Assembly (NCBI RefSeq): GCF_001662075.1
Contig: NZ_LYPL01000002.1
Coordinates: forward strand, 248,001 to 312,000
Length of the DNA: 64,000 nucleotides
From: Rhizobium bangladeshense
Lineage (GTDB): Bacteria; Pseudomonadota; Alphaproteobacteria; Rhizobiales; Rhizobiaceae
Direction: 5' to 3'
Every line of letters starts with the position of its first letter. Position 1 is the stretch's first letter. Below, piece by piece: positions 54,365 through 62,768 of this stretch. Both the position numbers and the translations under genes were made by a program. The notes under the pieces are model-generated. The model saw nothing but the letters and a program-made list of their open reading frames with translations. It was not told the DNA's origin and searched no databases.

Positions 54365-55270
54365 TCACTGCAGCTGCGGTTTTTTCAGAAAGCTGTTGCG
54401 GTCGGCGGACTTGACGCGCAGCCAGGCTTCGCGGCCGTTGCGCAGGATCCGCATCGGGATCTCGGCGCCGGCCGGGCCACTGCTCCAGAGCTTGCGGTAG
54501 AAATCGGCCAAGCCATCGACCTCTTCGTCGCGAATCTCGGAGATGATATCGCCCTGACGCAGGCCGGCCTCGGCGGCCGGACCGCCTTCGGCCACGCTCA
54601 TCACCACCACGCCGCTGTTGCTCTCGGCGGAGAATGCGCCGAGCCAGGGCCGTGGCGGCTTGTTGACCTGACCGCGGTTCAGGAGGTCGTCGAGGATCGG
54701 CGGCAAAAGATCGATCGGCACGACCATATTGATATCGGCGATCTCGCCATCCTGGCTCATCTGCAGGCGAAGCGAACCGATGCCGAGAAGCTTGCCGTCG
54801 GCGCCGATCAACGCTGCCCCGCCCCACGCCGGATGGGCCGGTGCGGTAAAAATCGCCTCATCCAGCAGATACTCCCAGTAGCCGGCGAATTCCTGCCGGG
54901 CGACGATGTTTGCCTGGACGAACTCGCCGATTCCATCGGCAAGCACGACGGGATCGCCGGGCCTGGCCGCGGCCGCATCCCCGATAGCCACCGCCGGAGC
55001 GTTCAGAACGCCGAGCGCCTGCACCAAGCCGAAGCCGCTTTCCTGATCATAGGCAAGGGGATGGGCGGGAACCACCCGGCCGTCTTGGGTCGTCAGCCAG
55101 ACTTCCTCCGCCTCGGTGATCAGATAACCGATGGTCAGCACCAGCCCGTTGTCGCGAATGACGACGCCGCTGCCCTCCCGGACCGTGCCCAGCGTCTCCG
55201 CCGTGAAGGCATCTTCCGGAATGGAGGAACGGACGGCCACAACTGACCGCAGGATCGGATCGATATTCAT
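54365..55270 (-). CDS. HtrA/S1C-like protein lacking the catalytic triad, with PDZ domain
   Basis: The 301-residue protein aligns with DegP/HtrA-type serine proteases, yet none of the triad remains: Y49 stands for the histidine (VLTIGYLITEAEEV), G79 for the aspartate (YDQESGFGLVQ) and G150 for the serine (HPAWGGAALIG). Surrounding strands are kept. A PDZ domain covers about residues 208-287 (VAEGGPAAEAGLRQGDIISE). No signal peptide is present, so it is probably cytoplasmic. Likely a binding or scaffold protein. It is divergent from the MocR gene. Confidence 0.85.
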   Translation of the reverse strand: MNIDPILRSVVAVRSSIPEDAFTAETLGTVREGSGVVIRDNGLVLTIGYLITEAEEVWLTTQDGRVVPAHPLAYDQESGFGLVQALGVLNAPAVAIGDAAAARPGDPVVLADGIGEFVQANIVARQEFAGYWEYLLDEAIFTAPAHPAWGGAALIGADGKLLGIGSLRLQMSQDGEIADINMVVPIDLLPPILDDLLNRGQVNKPPRPWLGAFSAESNSGVVVMSVAEGGPAAEAGLRQGDIISEIRDEEVDGLADFYRKLWSSGPAGAEIPMRILRNGREAWLRVKSADRNSFLKKPQLQ

Positions 55271-55489
55271 GCTTTTATCCCGAGGGCGCCGCCGCGCGAG
55301 ACCGAAAGCCGGCGCGCCTCCCTAATAGGTAAGAAGATGAAGGGGTGGCGGCAAGGCTGGCGCGACGGGAATTTCCGCACCCGCCTGCCGCGGCGTGGAG
55401 GGATGCCGGGAATATCCGGGGGTGACAGCGCCGCTGCGCAACAATATACAGTCAATCCTATCAGGAATCAGACGGGCACGGATCACGAC

Positions 55490-56893
55490 ATGAAGGACTG
55501 GCATCCCGATCTCAGCCGCAGCAGCAGCCCGCGTTACATGGCGATTGCCGATCTGATCGAAATGGATCTGCGCAGCGGCCAACTGGTGGTTGGAGACCGG
55601 CTGCCGCCGCAGCGCGACCTCGCCAAGCGGCTGAATGTCGATTTCACCACCGTGGCCAGAGGTTATGTCGAGGCGCAGAAGCGCGGGCTTGTCGAGTCGC
55701 ATGTCGGCCGGGGCACCTTCGTCACCGGCCGCGCTGGCAAGGCGCGGCAGGCCTTCGCGCCTGACACCGTACCCGATCCGCGCCGCGCATCGATCGTTGA
55801 TTTCTCGATGAACATGCCGCCGGAACTGGATGATCCGGAATTGCTCGCCGGCATGCGCGAGGGCATGTCGGCGGTGACCGCCAGTCTCGTTCCGCTTCTG
55901 CGTTACCAGGGCTTCGGCGGCTCCGGCATGGATAAGGACGCCGCCGCCGCCTGGCTTGGCCGCCGCGGGCTCACGCCATCGCAGGAGCGGATCTTCGTCA
56001 CGCCGGGCGCCCATCCGGCTCTGCTGGCGATCTTCGGCCTGCTGGCAAAGCCGGGTGAGACCGTGCTGTCGGAAATAATCACCTATCCCGGCATGCGCTC
56101 GATCGCCGCCCAGCTGCGGCTCAATCTCGCCGGCCTGCCGATGGACGAGGACGGTGTCCTGCCGGAGGCCCTTGCTAAGGCCTGCGAGCGGTTGAAGCCG
56201 AGGGCGCTCTATCTCAATCCGACGCTGCAGAACCCGATGACGCTGACGATTTCAACTGGCCGGCGCGGGGAAATCGCGGCCGTCGCCCGCAGATATCAGC
56301 TGCCGATCGTCGAGGACGATGCCTATGGCTTCATTCCACAGCAAGGTCCGGCGCCGCTGGCGGCAATGGCACCGGATCTGACCTGGCATATTGGCGGCCT
56401 GGCGAAATGCCTCGGCGCGGGCCTGCGCCTTGCCTATGTCGTGGCGCCCGACAGCAAGGCCGTATGGCCTTTCGTCAGCGCCATGCGCGCCAACAACGTC
56501 ATGGCTTCGCCTTTGACCATGGCGCTCGCCACCCGCTGGATCGAGGACGGCACGGCCGATGCGATCCTGCGCTTCGTCCGCACCGAGGCCGCCGCCCGCC
56601 AGCAGATGGTCGCCGCCACCCTGCCGGCCGGCAGCTACCGCGCCGATCCGATCAGCTTCAACATCTGGCTGCCGCTCGCCAATGGCTGGACCCGTTCCAC
56701 CTTCGGCAGCCATATGCGTTCCTCCGGCATCGGCGTCGTGGCAAGCGATGCCTTCACCGTCGAGGGCGCCGCCCCGGAAGCGGTGCGGGTCTGCCTCGGC
56801 GGTCCGATCACCCGGGAGAGACTGCACGGCGCACTGGAATTCATGGCCCATGCGCTGGAAGGCCCGCCGGAGATGGCGGCGTCATTCTTCTAA
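55490..56893 (+). CDS. MocR/GntR-type PLP-dependent regulator
   Basis: The 467-residue protein joins an N-terminal GntR winged helix (ADLIEMDLRSGQLVVGDRLP, then QRDLAKRLNVDFTTVARGY) to an aminotransferase fold (about residue 110 onward). The pyridoxal lysine is in WHIGGLAKCLGAGLRLAYV. Such regulators bind vitamin B6 and an amine to control transport or metabolism genes. The target is unknown; the divergent PDZ gene is one candidate. The ATG at 55490 is chosen; the open upstream frame lacks homology. Confidence 0.88.
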   Translation: MKDWHPDLSRSSSPRYMAIADLIEMDLRSGQLVVGDRLPPQRDLAKRLNVDFTTVARGYVEAQKRGLVESHVGRGTFVTGRAGKARQAFAPDTVPDPRRASIVDFSMNMPPELDDPELLAGMREGMSAVTASLVPLLRYQGFGGSGMDKDAAAAWLGRRGLTPSQERIFVTPGAHPALLAIFGLLAKPGETVLSEIITYPGMRSIAAQLRLNLAGLPMDEDGVLPEALAKACERLKPRALYLNPTLQNPMTLTISTGRRGEIAAVARRYQLPIVEDDAYGFIPQQGPAPLAAMAPDLTWHIGGLAKCLGAGLRLAYVVAPDSKAVWPFVSAMRANNVMASPLTMALATRWIEDGTADAILRFVRTEAAARQQMVAATLPAGSYRADPISFNIWLPLANGWTRSTFGSHMRSSGIGVVASDAFTVEGAAPEAVRVCLGGPITRERLHGALEFMAHALEGPPEMAASFF

Positions 56894-57107
56894 GCTGGCA
56901 GCTTTCAACTTGCCCTCGGGCCCGCTGCGGGTCTCCTCCCTTTCGATGATGTGATGTCTGCGGTTGCCTGGTCGGCAGCGGACGGCGATCTGCGGCATTC
57001 TGGCAAGTTGACTGGCGATTGATGCGTAATGTATCCGTATTGAATGCATACATCTGTATGGCATTGATTGGCATTGAGCTGCATGCCAGAAGAAAGACGA
57101 GGTTATC

Positions 57108-57476
57108 ATGGATACCGACTATCCCCCACTTCCTCCGATGCAGACCGGCGTCAGGGGACGCTGCCCGCGTTGCGGCCAGGGTCATATGTTCAAGGGATTC
57201 CTGACGCTGCAGCCGCAATGTGAGGTCTGCGGCCTCGATTATGCCTTCGCCGATCCGGCCGACGGCCCGGCCTTCTTCGTCATCTGCTTTGCCTGCATCC
57301 CGAGCGTGCTGCTCGGCGTCTGGCTGGAGGTAGCGTTCTCGGCGCCGATTTGGGTGCAGCTTCTGGTCACCGGCCCCTTCATGCTCGCCACCTGCATTCC
57401 GCCGCTGAGGCCGCTGAAGGGCTGGCTGGTGGCCAGCCAATATTTCTACAAGGCGGAAGAGGGCAAACTCGCCTAA
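57108..57476 (+). CDS. DUF983 domain-containing protein
   Basis: The 122-residue protein has the DUF983 zinc-ribbon (CPRCGQGHMFKGF, CEVCGLDYAFADPADGPAFF) with four cysteines, followed by two membrane helices (FFVICFACIPSVLLGVWLEV and WVQLLVTGPFMLATCIPPLR). The family is common in alphaproteobacteria and unassigned. The ATG at 57108 begins the family homology. It ends three bases from the convergent LysR gene. Confidence 0.85.
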   Translation: MDTDYPPLPPMQTGVRGRCPRCGQGHMFKGFLTLQPQCEVCGLDYAFADPADGPAFFVICFACIPSVLLGVWLEVAFSAPIWVQLLVTGPFMLATCIPPLRPLKGWLVASQYFYKAEEGKLA

Positions 57477-57479
57477 AGC

Positions 57480-58373
57480 CTATTTCAGCGTCGCGCGCAG
57501 GCGCGGCGTCGCGAAATCGACGAGCGCCCGCAGTTTCAGCGGCACCAGCCCCTGCGAGGGATAGACGAGCTGCACCGGCGCCGGCGGCGGTTCGAAATCT
57601 TGGAGCAGCGGCGCCAGCAGGCCCGCCGCTGCGGCGCGGGCGGCCTGATAGGAGAGAACGCGGGTAATACCCAGACCGGCGACGGCCGCATCGACGGCGG
57701 CCTCGGCGGTGTTAACCGCAAGCCGAGAGCGGATCGGCACGGCAAGATCGCGCTTCCCCTCGGTGAATGTCCAGCTTCGCGTCGCGGCCATGTTCTCGAA
57801 GGTGATGCAGTCATGTGCGGAAAGATCACCTGGCTGTCGGGGTGCCGAATGTCGCGCGAGATAATCCGGGCTGGCATAGACGGTGCGGCGGATCGCGCCG
57901 AGCCGCTTGGCGATCAGGTTGCTGTCGGCCAGGGTGCCGATTCTCAGCGCCAGGTCGATATGATCCTCGACGAGGTTCGACAGCCGGTCGCCGAGCATCA
58001 GCCGCAGATTGATCTCGGGATAGACTTTGAGAAAGTCCACCACGACAGGCAGGACATGCAGCCGCCCGAAGACGATCGGCGCGGTCATCGTCAGCTCGCC
58101 CTTCGGCGCACTATATTCGCCGGCGGCCGTCCGTTCCGCCTCGTCCACCCGGTCGAGAATTTCCCGCGCCGCCTCCACATAGGAGCGTCCGGCCTCGGTC
58201 AATGTGATCTTCCGGTTGCTTCTCTGCAGCAGTTTAGCGCCGAGATGCGCCTCGAGTTCGGAGACCTTGCGGCTGACGGTTGCCAGCGGTGAACGCAGAT
58301 GCCGCGAAGCGGCCGACAGGCTGCCGTGTTCGACGACGGCAAGAAGCATGCTCATGGCGTCGAGGCGGTCCAT
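57480..58373 (-). CDS. LysR family transcriptional regulator
   Basis: The 297-residue regulator has a typical N-terminal DNA-binding domain (MDRLDAMSMLLAVVEHGSLS, RSPLATVSRKVSELEAHLGA, LLQRSNRKITLTEAG) and a C-terminal ligand-binding domain starting near EYSAPKGELTMTAPIVFGR. It belongs to the CrgA/AaeR-like group. It is divergent from a glutathione transferase gene, and an inverted repeat of GCCTTCCA/TGGAAGGC lies between them, suggesting it activates that gene. Confidence 0.9.
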   Translation of the reverse strand: MDRLDAMSMLLAVVEHGSLSAASRHLRSPLATVSRKVSELEAHLGAKLLQRSNRKITLTEAGRSYVEAAREILDRVDEAERTAAGEYSAPKGELTMTAPIVFGRLHVLPVVVDFLKVYPEINLRLMLGDRLSNLVEDHIDLALRIGTLADSNLIAKRLGAIRRTVYASPDYLARHSAPRQPGDLSAHDCITFENMAATRSWTFTEGKRDLAVPIRSRLAVNTAEAAVDAAVAGLGITRVLSYQAARAAAAGLLAPLLQDFEPPPAPVQLVYPSQGLVPLKLRALVDFATPRLRATLK

Positions 58374-58399
58374 TTTATCCTTCCATCAATTGAGAACAT

Positions 58400-58439
58400 G
58401 CCTTCCAGATTAGCATCCTACTGCAGTTCATTGGAAGGC
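58400..58439. promoter_or_regulatory. Inverted repeat in the LysR/GST divergent promoter
   Basis: GCCTTCCA (58400-58407) and TGGAAGGC (58432-58439) are perfect 8-bp arms 24 bases apart in the gap between the divergent LysR and GST genes. The spacing is longer than a typical single LysR site, so the pair may be two half-sites or a looping contact. Confidence 0.4.
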
Positions 58440-58522
58440 AGTAAATTCCCCTGCAGATGGTTCGAACGGCCATCGCCGGCAAGGCCGACGCCTTGTTCCC
58501 GCCCCATCAGAGAGGAACCGTC

Positions 58523-59134
58523 ATGAAACTCTATCATCATCCGCTGTCCGGCCATTCGCACCGGGTTCACCTGTTCCTGTCACTGCTCGGCGTGCCTTAT
58601 GAACTGGTCGAGGTCGACCTGGCCGCCGGTGCACACAAGGCTCCGGAATTCCTGAAGCTCAATGCCTTCGGCCAGGTGCCGGTGCTCGACGATGATGGAG
58701 CGGTCATTTCCGATTCCGCCGCCATCCTCGTCTATCTCGCACGCAAATATGGCCGCGCCGACTGGCTGCCGGAGGACATATTGACGGCGGCGCGGATCCA
58801 GAAATGGCTCTCGGTCGCCGCGGGCGAGATCGCCTATGGGCCTTGCGCCGCCCGTCTGGTCACTGTCTTCGGCGCCAATTTTCATGCCGATGAGGTGATT
58901 GCCCGGTCGCACCGAATTCTCACGCTGGTCGAGGCGGAGCTCGCCGGCCGCGCCTTCCTGCTCGGCGACAATCCTGTCATCGCCGATATCGCACTTTACA
59001 GCTACATCGCCAATGCGCCGGAGGGCAATGTCGACACCGCGCCCTATCAGGCCGTGCGCGCCTGGCTCGACCGCATCGAGGCGCTGCCGGGCTTCGTCGG
59101 CTTCCGCAGGACGAAGATCGGCCTGGCTGCATAA
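58523..59134 (+). CDS. Glutathione S-transferase family protein
   Basis: The 203-residue enzyme has the thioredoxin-like N-terminal domain ([20 protein letters not shown]) with the glutathione contacts ([20 protein letters not shown], where the SDSAA gamma-glutamyl contact is kept) and an all-helical C-terminal domain. It would conjugate glutathione to electrophiles or act as a reductase. AGAGGAACC precedes the ATG. It is probably controlled by the divergent LysR regulator. Confidence 0.9.
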   Translation: MKLYHHPLSGHSHRVHLFLSLLGVPYELVEVDLAAGAHKAPEFLKLNAFGQVPVLDDDGAVISDSAAILVYLARKYGRADWLPEDILTAARIQKWLSVAAGEIAYGPCAARLVTVFGANFHADEVIARSHRILTLVEAELAGRAFLLGDNPVIADIALYSYIANAPEGNVDTAPYQAVRAWLDRIEALPGFVGFRRTKIGLAA

Positions 59135-59176
59135 AGATCGTCCCCGGTCGAAAATCGCGCCCGAAAGGAGGCCGTG

Positions 59177-60109
59177 ATGCTGGAGCAATCAGGAGAGGAT
59201 GCGGTATCGCCCTGGCATCAGGGTGAACTTGCAATGCAGCGCAGCCTCGGCGTCGTCGAACGCATGGACGGACCGGGGCGGAATTTCGTCCGCAAGGCGA
59301 TGCCCGAGCAGCACCGCGCCTTCTTTCCGATGTTGCCTTTCGTCGTGCTCGGCACGGTCGATGCGAAGGGCGACGTCTGGGCGACGGTGCGGGCCGCGCA
59401 GCCGGGTTTCATGTCCTCGCCGGACCCCGAGACGCTTGAGGTCAGCCTGCCGCGCGAGCCCGCCGATCCCGCCGATGCCGGCATGGAGGATGGCGCTGCC
59501 GTCGCCATGCTCGGCATTCAGCTCGAGACCCGGCGGCGCAACCGGCTGAACGGCGTCATCCGGAGGATGGATGCCGGCGCCTTCCGCCTGCGCGTCGGCC
59601 AAAGCTTCGGCAACTGCCCGCAATATATCCAGCCTCGCGCCGCCGCCTTTATCCGCGACCCCGCTGTGCCGACAGCGCAGCCGCCGCTGCGTTCCCATGA
59701 GCTCGACAATCGCGCGCGGCGGATGGTCGAGGGCGCGGATACGTTTTTTGTCGCCTCCTATGTCGACCGGGAGAATGGCGAGCGCCAGGTCGACGTATCC
59801 CATCGCGGCGGTTATGCCGGCTTCGTGCATCTCGGCGCCGATGGCGCCCTAACCGTTCCCGATTTTGCCGGCAATCGTTTCTTCAACACGCTCGGCAATT
59901 TCCTGGTCAATCCGAAGGCCGGGCTGGTCTTCATCGATTTCGAAGCCGGCGACATGCTGCAGATGACCGGCAAGGTCGAGGTGCTTCTCGAATCGCCTGA
60001 CATCGCCGCCTTTCCCAAGGCGGAAAGGCTGTGGCGCTTCACTCCCGAAAACATCGTGCTTCGCCCGGATGCCCTGCCGCTGCTGTGGAGCCGTCGCACC
60101 GATGTCTAA
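59177..60109 (+). CDS. Pyridoxamine 5'-phosphate oxidase-like flavin protein
   Basis: The 310-residue protein has two split-barrel regions: AFFPMLPFVVLGTVDAKGDV near 50-70, then DTFFVASYVDRENGERQVDV near 195 with SHRGGYAGFVHL, and GLVFIDFEAGDMLQMTGKVE. The layout matches the PPOX/FMN-binding family that handles flavins or haem, and is larger than the biosynthetic PdxH. An AAAGGAGG site precedes the ATG at 59177. The next gene starts 78 bases downstream; a palindrome in that gap may separate the two transcripts. Confidence 0.85.
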   Translation: MLEQSGEDAVSPWHQGELAMQRSLGVVERMDGPGRNFVRKAMPEQHRAFFPMLPFVVLGTVDAKGDVWATVRAAQPGFMSSPDPETLEVSLPREPADPADAGMEDGAAVAMLGIQLETRRRNRLNGVIRRMDAGAFRLRVGQSFGNCPQYIQPRAAAFIRDPAVPTAQPPLRSHELDNRARRMVEGADTFFVASYVDRENGERQVDVSHRGGYAGFVHLGADGALTVPDFAGNRFFNTLGNFLVNPKAGLVFIDFEAGDMLQMTGKVEVLLESPDIAAFPKAERLWRFTPENIVLRPDALPLLWSRRTDV

Positions 60110-60150
60110 GCTCGAGCGCCGTCCGATGCAGAGTTGCAATATTTGTACCG

Positions 60151-60164
60151 ATCAGTAAACTGAT
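60151..60164. promoter_or_regulatory. Perfect palindrome, candidate operator
   Basis: ATCAGT-AA-ACTGAT is a perfect 14-bp palindrome 24 bases before the DUF1348 gene. A related TTCAGTAC follows downstream. It lies in a promoter-like AT-rich stretch and could be the operator for the TetR protein encoded two genes further on. Inferred from position. Confidence 0.5.
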
Positions 60165-60187
60165 AACCATTCAGTACAGGAGATGTC

Positions 60188-60649
60188 ATGTCCAGCCTCG
60201 TTCCGCCTTTCACCCTGGAGACCGCCACGCAGAAAGTCCGCCTCGCCGAGGACGGCTGGAACAGCCGCGACCCCGAGCGCGTCTCGCTCGTCTACACGCC
60301 GGACAGCCGCTGGCGGAATCGCGCCGAATTCATCACCGGCCGCGCCGAGATCGTCGCTTTTCTCACGCGCAAATGGGCCAAGGAGCTGGACTACCGGCTG
60401 ATCAAGGAGATCTGGGCCTTCACCGACAATCGCATTGCCGTGCGCTTTGCCTATGAATGGCACGATGACAGCGGCAACTGGTTCCGCTCCTACGGCAATG
60501 AGAACTGGGAATTCGATGCGGCCGGCTTGATGCAGCGCCGTTTTGCCTGCATCAACGATCTGCCGATCCGGGAAACGGAGCGCAAATACCACTGGCCGCT
60601 CGGCCGCCGTCCGGACGATCATCCCGGTCTGACGGAGCTCGGCCTCTAG
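60188..60649 (+). CDS. DUF1348 / SnoaL-like (NTF2 fold) protein
   Basis: The 153-residue protein is of the DUF1348 family in the NTF2-like (SnoaL) fold, with [40 protein letters not shown] and [20 protein letters not shown]. Such folds bind small molecules or act as isomerases. The stop codon TAG is the first triplet of a repeat fragment (60647-60671), so the end is a repeat junction. It precedes a TetR gene by 20 bases. Confidence 0.87.
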   Translation: MSSLVPPFTLETATQKVRLAEDGWNSRDPERVSLVYTPDSRWRNRAEFITGRAEIVAFLTRKWAKELDYRLIKEIWAFTDNRIAVRFAYEWHDDSGNWFRSYGNENWEFDAAGLMQRRFACINDLPIRETERKYHWPLGRRPDDHPGLTELGL

Positions 60650-60671
60650 AACAGGATGATTTCAGCCCGGT
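60647..60671. repeat. Fragment of the RIME-like repeat across a gene junction
   Basis: TAGAACAGGATGATTTCAGC and the following CCGGT match the left end of the element at 50391 (16 identical bases then near-identity). It provides the TAG stop of the DUF1348 gene and the first two bases of the GTG start of the TetR gene. Confidence 0.8.
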
Positions 60672-61230
60672 GAAGACCGTTTATGAACGCGCTGACATCG
60701 TGCCGCTGCTCGCGGAAATCTTCCGCGAGCTCGGCTATGAGGGCGCCACGCTCAGCCGCATCACCGAACGCACCGGCATCGGCAAGGGCAGCCTTTATCA
60801 TTTCTTCCCGGGCGGCAAGGAGGAGATGGCCGGCGCCGTGCTCGCCGATATCGATGCCTGGTTCGAAGAGGCGGTCTATCGGCCGCTGCGACATGATGAT
60901 GCCCGTCAGGCGATCGCCGCGATGTGGACCAATGTAAATGACTACTTCCGCTCCGGCCGCCGCGTCTGCCTTGTCGGCGCCTTCGCGCTCGACGACACCC
61001 GCGAACGGTTTTCCGCGGCGATCGGCGACTATTTCATCCGTTGGATCGACGCGTTGCGTTCGGCGCTGATGCGGGCCGGCTGTACTGAAGGGGAAGCGCA
61101 GACGCTGGCCGAGGAGGGCGTCTGCTGCATTCAAGGGGCGCTGGTGCTGTCGCGCGCGCTTAGAGATGAAACGGTCTTCTCCCGGTCGCTGGAGACGCTG
61201 GCGAAGCGGCTTGGGGCCGCGACGCGATGA
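60670..61230 (+). CDS. TetR family transcriptional regulator
   Basis: The 186-residue regulator has a TetR DNA-binding domain: LLAEIFRELGYEGATLSRIT, then RTGIGKGSLYHFFPGGKEEM, and a helical ligand domain with RRVCLVGAFALDDTRERF. The likely start is the GTG at 60670 in the repeat fragment; no strong ribosome site precedes it (AGGAT is 15 bases away), so translation may rely on the upstream gene. It probably controls the PPOX/DUF1348 cluster through the palindrome at 60151. Confidence 0.85.
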   Translation: MKTVYERADIVPLLAEIFRELGYEGATLSRITERTGIGKGSLYHFFPGGKEEMAGAVLADIDAWFEEAVYRPLRHDDARQAIAAMWTNVNDYFRSGRRVCLVGAFALDDTRERFSAAIGDYFIRWIDALRSALMRAGCTEGEAQTLAEEGVCCIQGALVLSRALRDETVFSRSLETLAKRLGAATR

Positions 61231-61268
61231 GGGCGGCCCTTACATCTGCGCCGCTTTGCCTGTATTTT

Positions 61269-61400
61269 TCAGCGCTGCTGTTGCGGCTGCCGGGTCGGGC
61301 GGATGTTCTCGCGTTCAAGGCGAATCTGGCGCCACTCGTTTTCCATCTGGTCGACGACGTGCTGGGGAATGGTGGTCTGGGTATTGACGGGCGTCTGCAT
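61269..61400 (-). CDS. Small 43-residue hypothetical protein
   Basis: The frame encodes MQTPVNTQTTIPQHVVDQME and NEWRQIRLERENIRPTRQPQ, polar and charged. GAGGAG stands seven bases before the ATG at 61400. No family recognised; the composition suggests a small helical protein. It is divergent from the GH19 gene, with a palindromic AT-rich stretch at 61495 between them. Confidence 0.6.
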   Translation of the reverse strand: MQTPVNTQTTIPQHVVDQMENEWRQIRLERENIRPTRQPQQQR

Positions 61401-61494
61401 CGGAAGTCTCCTCTTGTGGTGGTAAGGCTTCAGGGCGAGGAGATGCATGGCATAAGACAAAAGCCGTGTAAATCAGGGGCTTAGACACTTCAAA

Positions 61495-61520
61495 CGATTA
61501 AGTTGATTTTAATCGATTAA
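61495..61520. promoter_or_regulatory. AT-rich palindrome cluster upstream of GH19
   Basis: CGATTAA (61495-61501) and TTAATCGATTAA (61509-61520) make three related half-sites, the second pair a perfect 12-bp palindrome. They lie 37-62 bases before the GH19 gene in the divergent gap. A regulator-binding role is inferred from symmetry only. Confidence 0.35.
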
Positions 61521-61556
61521 GACGGTTTTAACCACGAGGCTCACGGGAAGCGCGGT

Positions 61557-62201
61557 ATGGTTGTCCACATGGATCGGACGTTCTTTTTTGATGCGGTGCG
61601 CGAGGAGCTCTTCAAAGGAGAGCTGACTCAGCCTCAGGTAGTGGGTATCGCGGCGATTCTCGACGCCTGGGAAAGGCGGTTCGCGCAGGCAGACCGCCGA
61701 TGGCTCGCCTATATCCTCGCAACCGCTTATCACGAGACCGCCTATACGATGCAGCCGGTCCGCGAGACGCTGGCTGAAAGCGATGCCCGCGCCGTCGAGA
61801 TCCTGGAAGCGGCCTATGCCGCAGGCCGGCTCGCCTGGGTAAAGACGCCCTACTGGCGGCCGGACGAGGATGGCCGCTGCTGGCTCGGGCGCGGTCTGGT
61901 GCAGCTTACCCATAAGCGGAATTACGAGGCGATGAGTGGGCTGACGGGCATCGATCTCGTTGCCGATCCCGACCGGGCGATGGAGATGGATGCGGCGGTG
62001 ACGATCCTAATCGAAGGCATGCTGCAGGGCAGCTTTACCGGCCACAAACTCGCCGATCACCTGAACGCGACGTCCGAGGACTGGGTCAATGCGCGCCGCA
62101 TCGTCAACGGCACCGACCGGGCCGAGAAGCTCGCGGGCTACGCCGTGGTATTCAATGCTGCGATGCGTCCGGATGCCGCGCCGGGCAGGTCGCGCGGTTG
62201 A
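61557..62201 (+). CDS. Glycoside hydrolase family 19-like (chitinase/endolysin) protein
   Basis: The 214-residue protein has GH19-like features: AYILATAYHETAYTMQPVRE with the catalytic glutamate in the HETA motif, WLGRGLVQLTHKRNYEAMSG and the second half DWVNARRIVNGTDRAEKLAG. This form is common in phage endolysins and bacterial lysozyme-like enzymes that cut peptidoglycan or chitin. No signal peptide is present, which would suit a holin-dependent or moonlighting enzyme. The ATG at 61569 (MDRTFFFD) is an alternative. No other phage gene is visible. Confidence 0.85.
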   Translation: MVVHMDRTFFFDAVREELFKGELTQPQVVGIAAILDAWERRFAQADRRWLAYILATAYHETAYTMQPVRETLAESDARAVEILEAAYAAGRLAWVKTPYWRPDEDGRCWLGRGLVQLTHKRNYEAMSGLTGIDLVADPDRAMEMDAAVTILIEGMLQGSFTGHKLADHLNATSEDWVNARRIVNGTDRAEKLAGYAVVFNAAMRPDAAPGRSRG

Positions 62202-62262
62202 AGGCCAGGGGCGCACATGGTATCGCGCGGGCCGACCTCTGAAATCTGACAGGAGCTTCCGC

Positions 62263-62568
62263 GTGATCCGCCACATCGTCTTCTTCACCGTGCAGGAAGA
62301 ACATCTGGAGGAGGTGAGGGCCGGGCTTTCGATCCTGACCGCCATTCCCCATGCGCGGCTGCTGGAAATCGGCACCAATGTAAAGACGGATCAGCTGGGC
62401 ACCGAGATCGATCTCGTCGTCTATGGCGAATTCGACGATGAAGCGGCTCTTGCCGCCTATAAGGCGCATCCCGATTATCAGCGCTCGATCGAGCGTGTGC
62501 GGCCGCTGCGGGAAAAGCGCATCGCCGCGGACTACGACAGCCGCACAGCGGTGACGCGGCCGCTCTGA
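62263..62568 (+). CDS. Dabb (stress-responsive A/B barrel) family protein
   Basis: The 101-residue protein has the Dabb fold signature IRHIVFFTVQEEHLEEVRAG and the second strand pair TEIDLVVYGEFDDEAALAAY plus KAHPDYQRSIERVRPL. Such dimeric barrel proteins have roles from stress response to small-molecule enzymes. The GTG at 62263 follows ACAGGAG. It follows the GH19 gene by about 60 bases and may be co-transcribed. Confidence 0.88.
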   Translation: MIRHIVFFTVQEEHLEEVRAGLSILTAIPHARLLEIGTNVKTDQLGTEIDLVVYGEFDDEAALAAYKAHPDYQRSIERVRPLREKRIAADYDSRTAVTRPL

Positions 62569-62768
62569 ATTGGAAGGCCGTCGGCTTCCTGCCATTGTTT
62601 CCTTGAAATTTCAAAGGGATAGGAAGTTTCTCGGACACGCGGCGCTGGATGTCGAATGCAGCCGTGAGCCACCGGACCCAACTTTCGAAAAATCGGCGGC
62701 AAAGGATTCAAAAGATTCGTCAAACGCGACCGTCCATTCGTCAGCGGAAACCGCTTCCATTCCAGGCC

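Noticed and set aside
61557..62201. Prophage based on the endolysin-like gene
   Set aside because: No integrase, capsid, holin or other phage gene is present in the surrounding 10 kb; GH19 proteins also occur as ordinary chromosomal genes.
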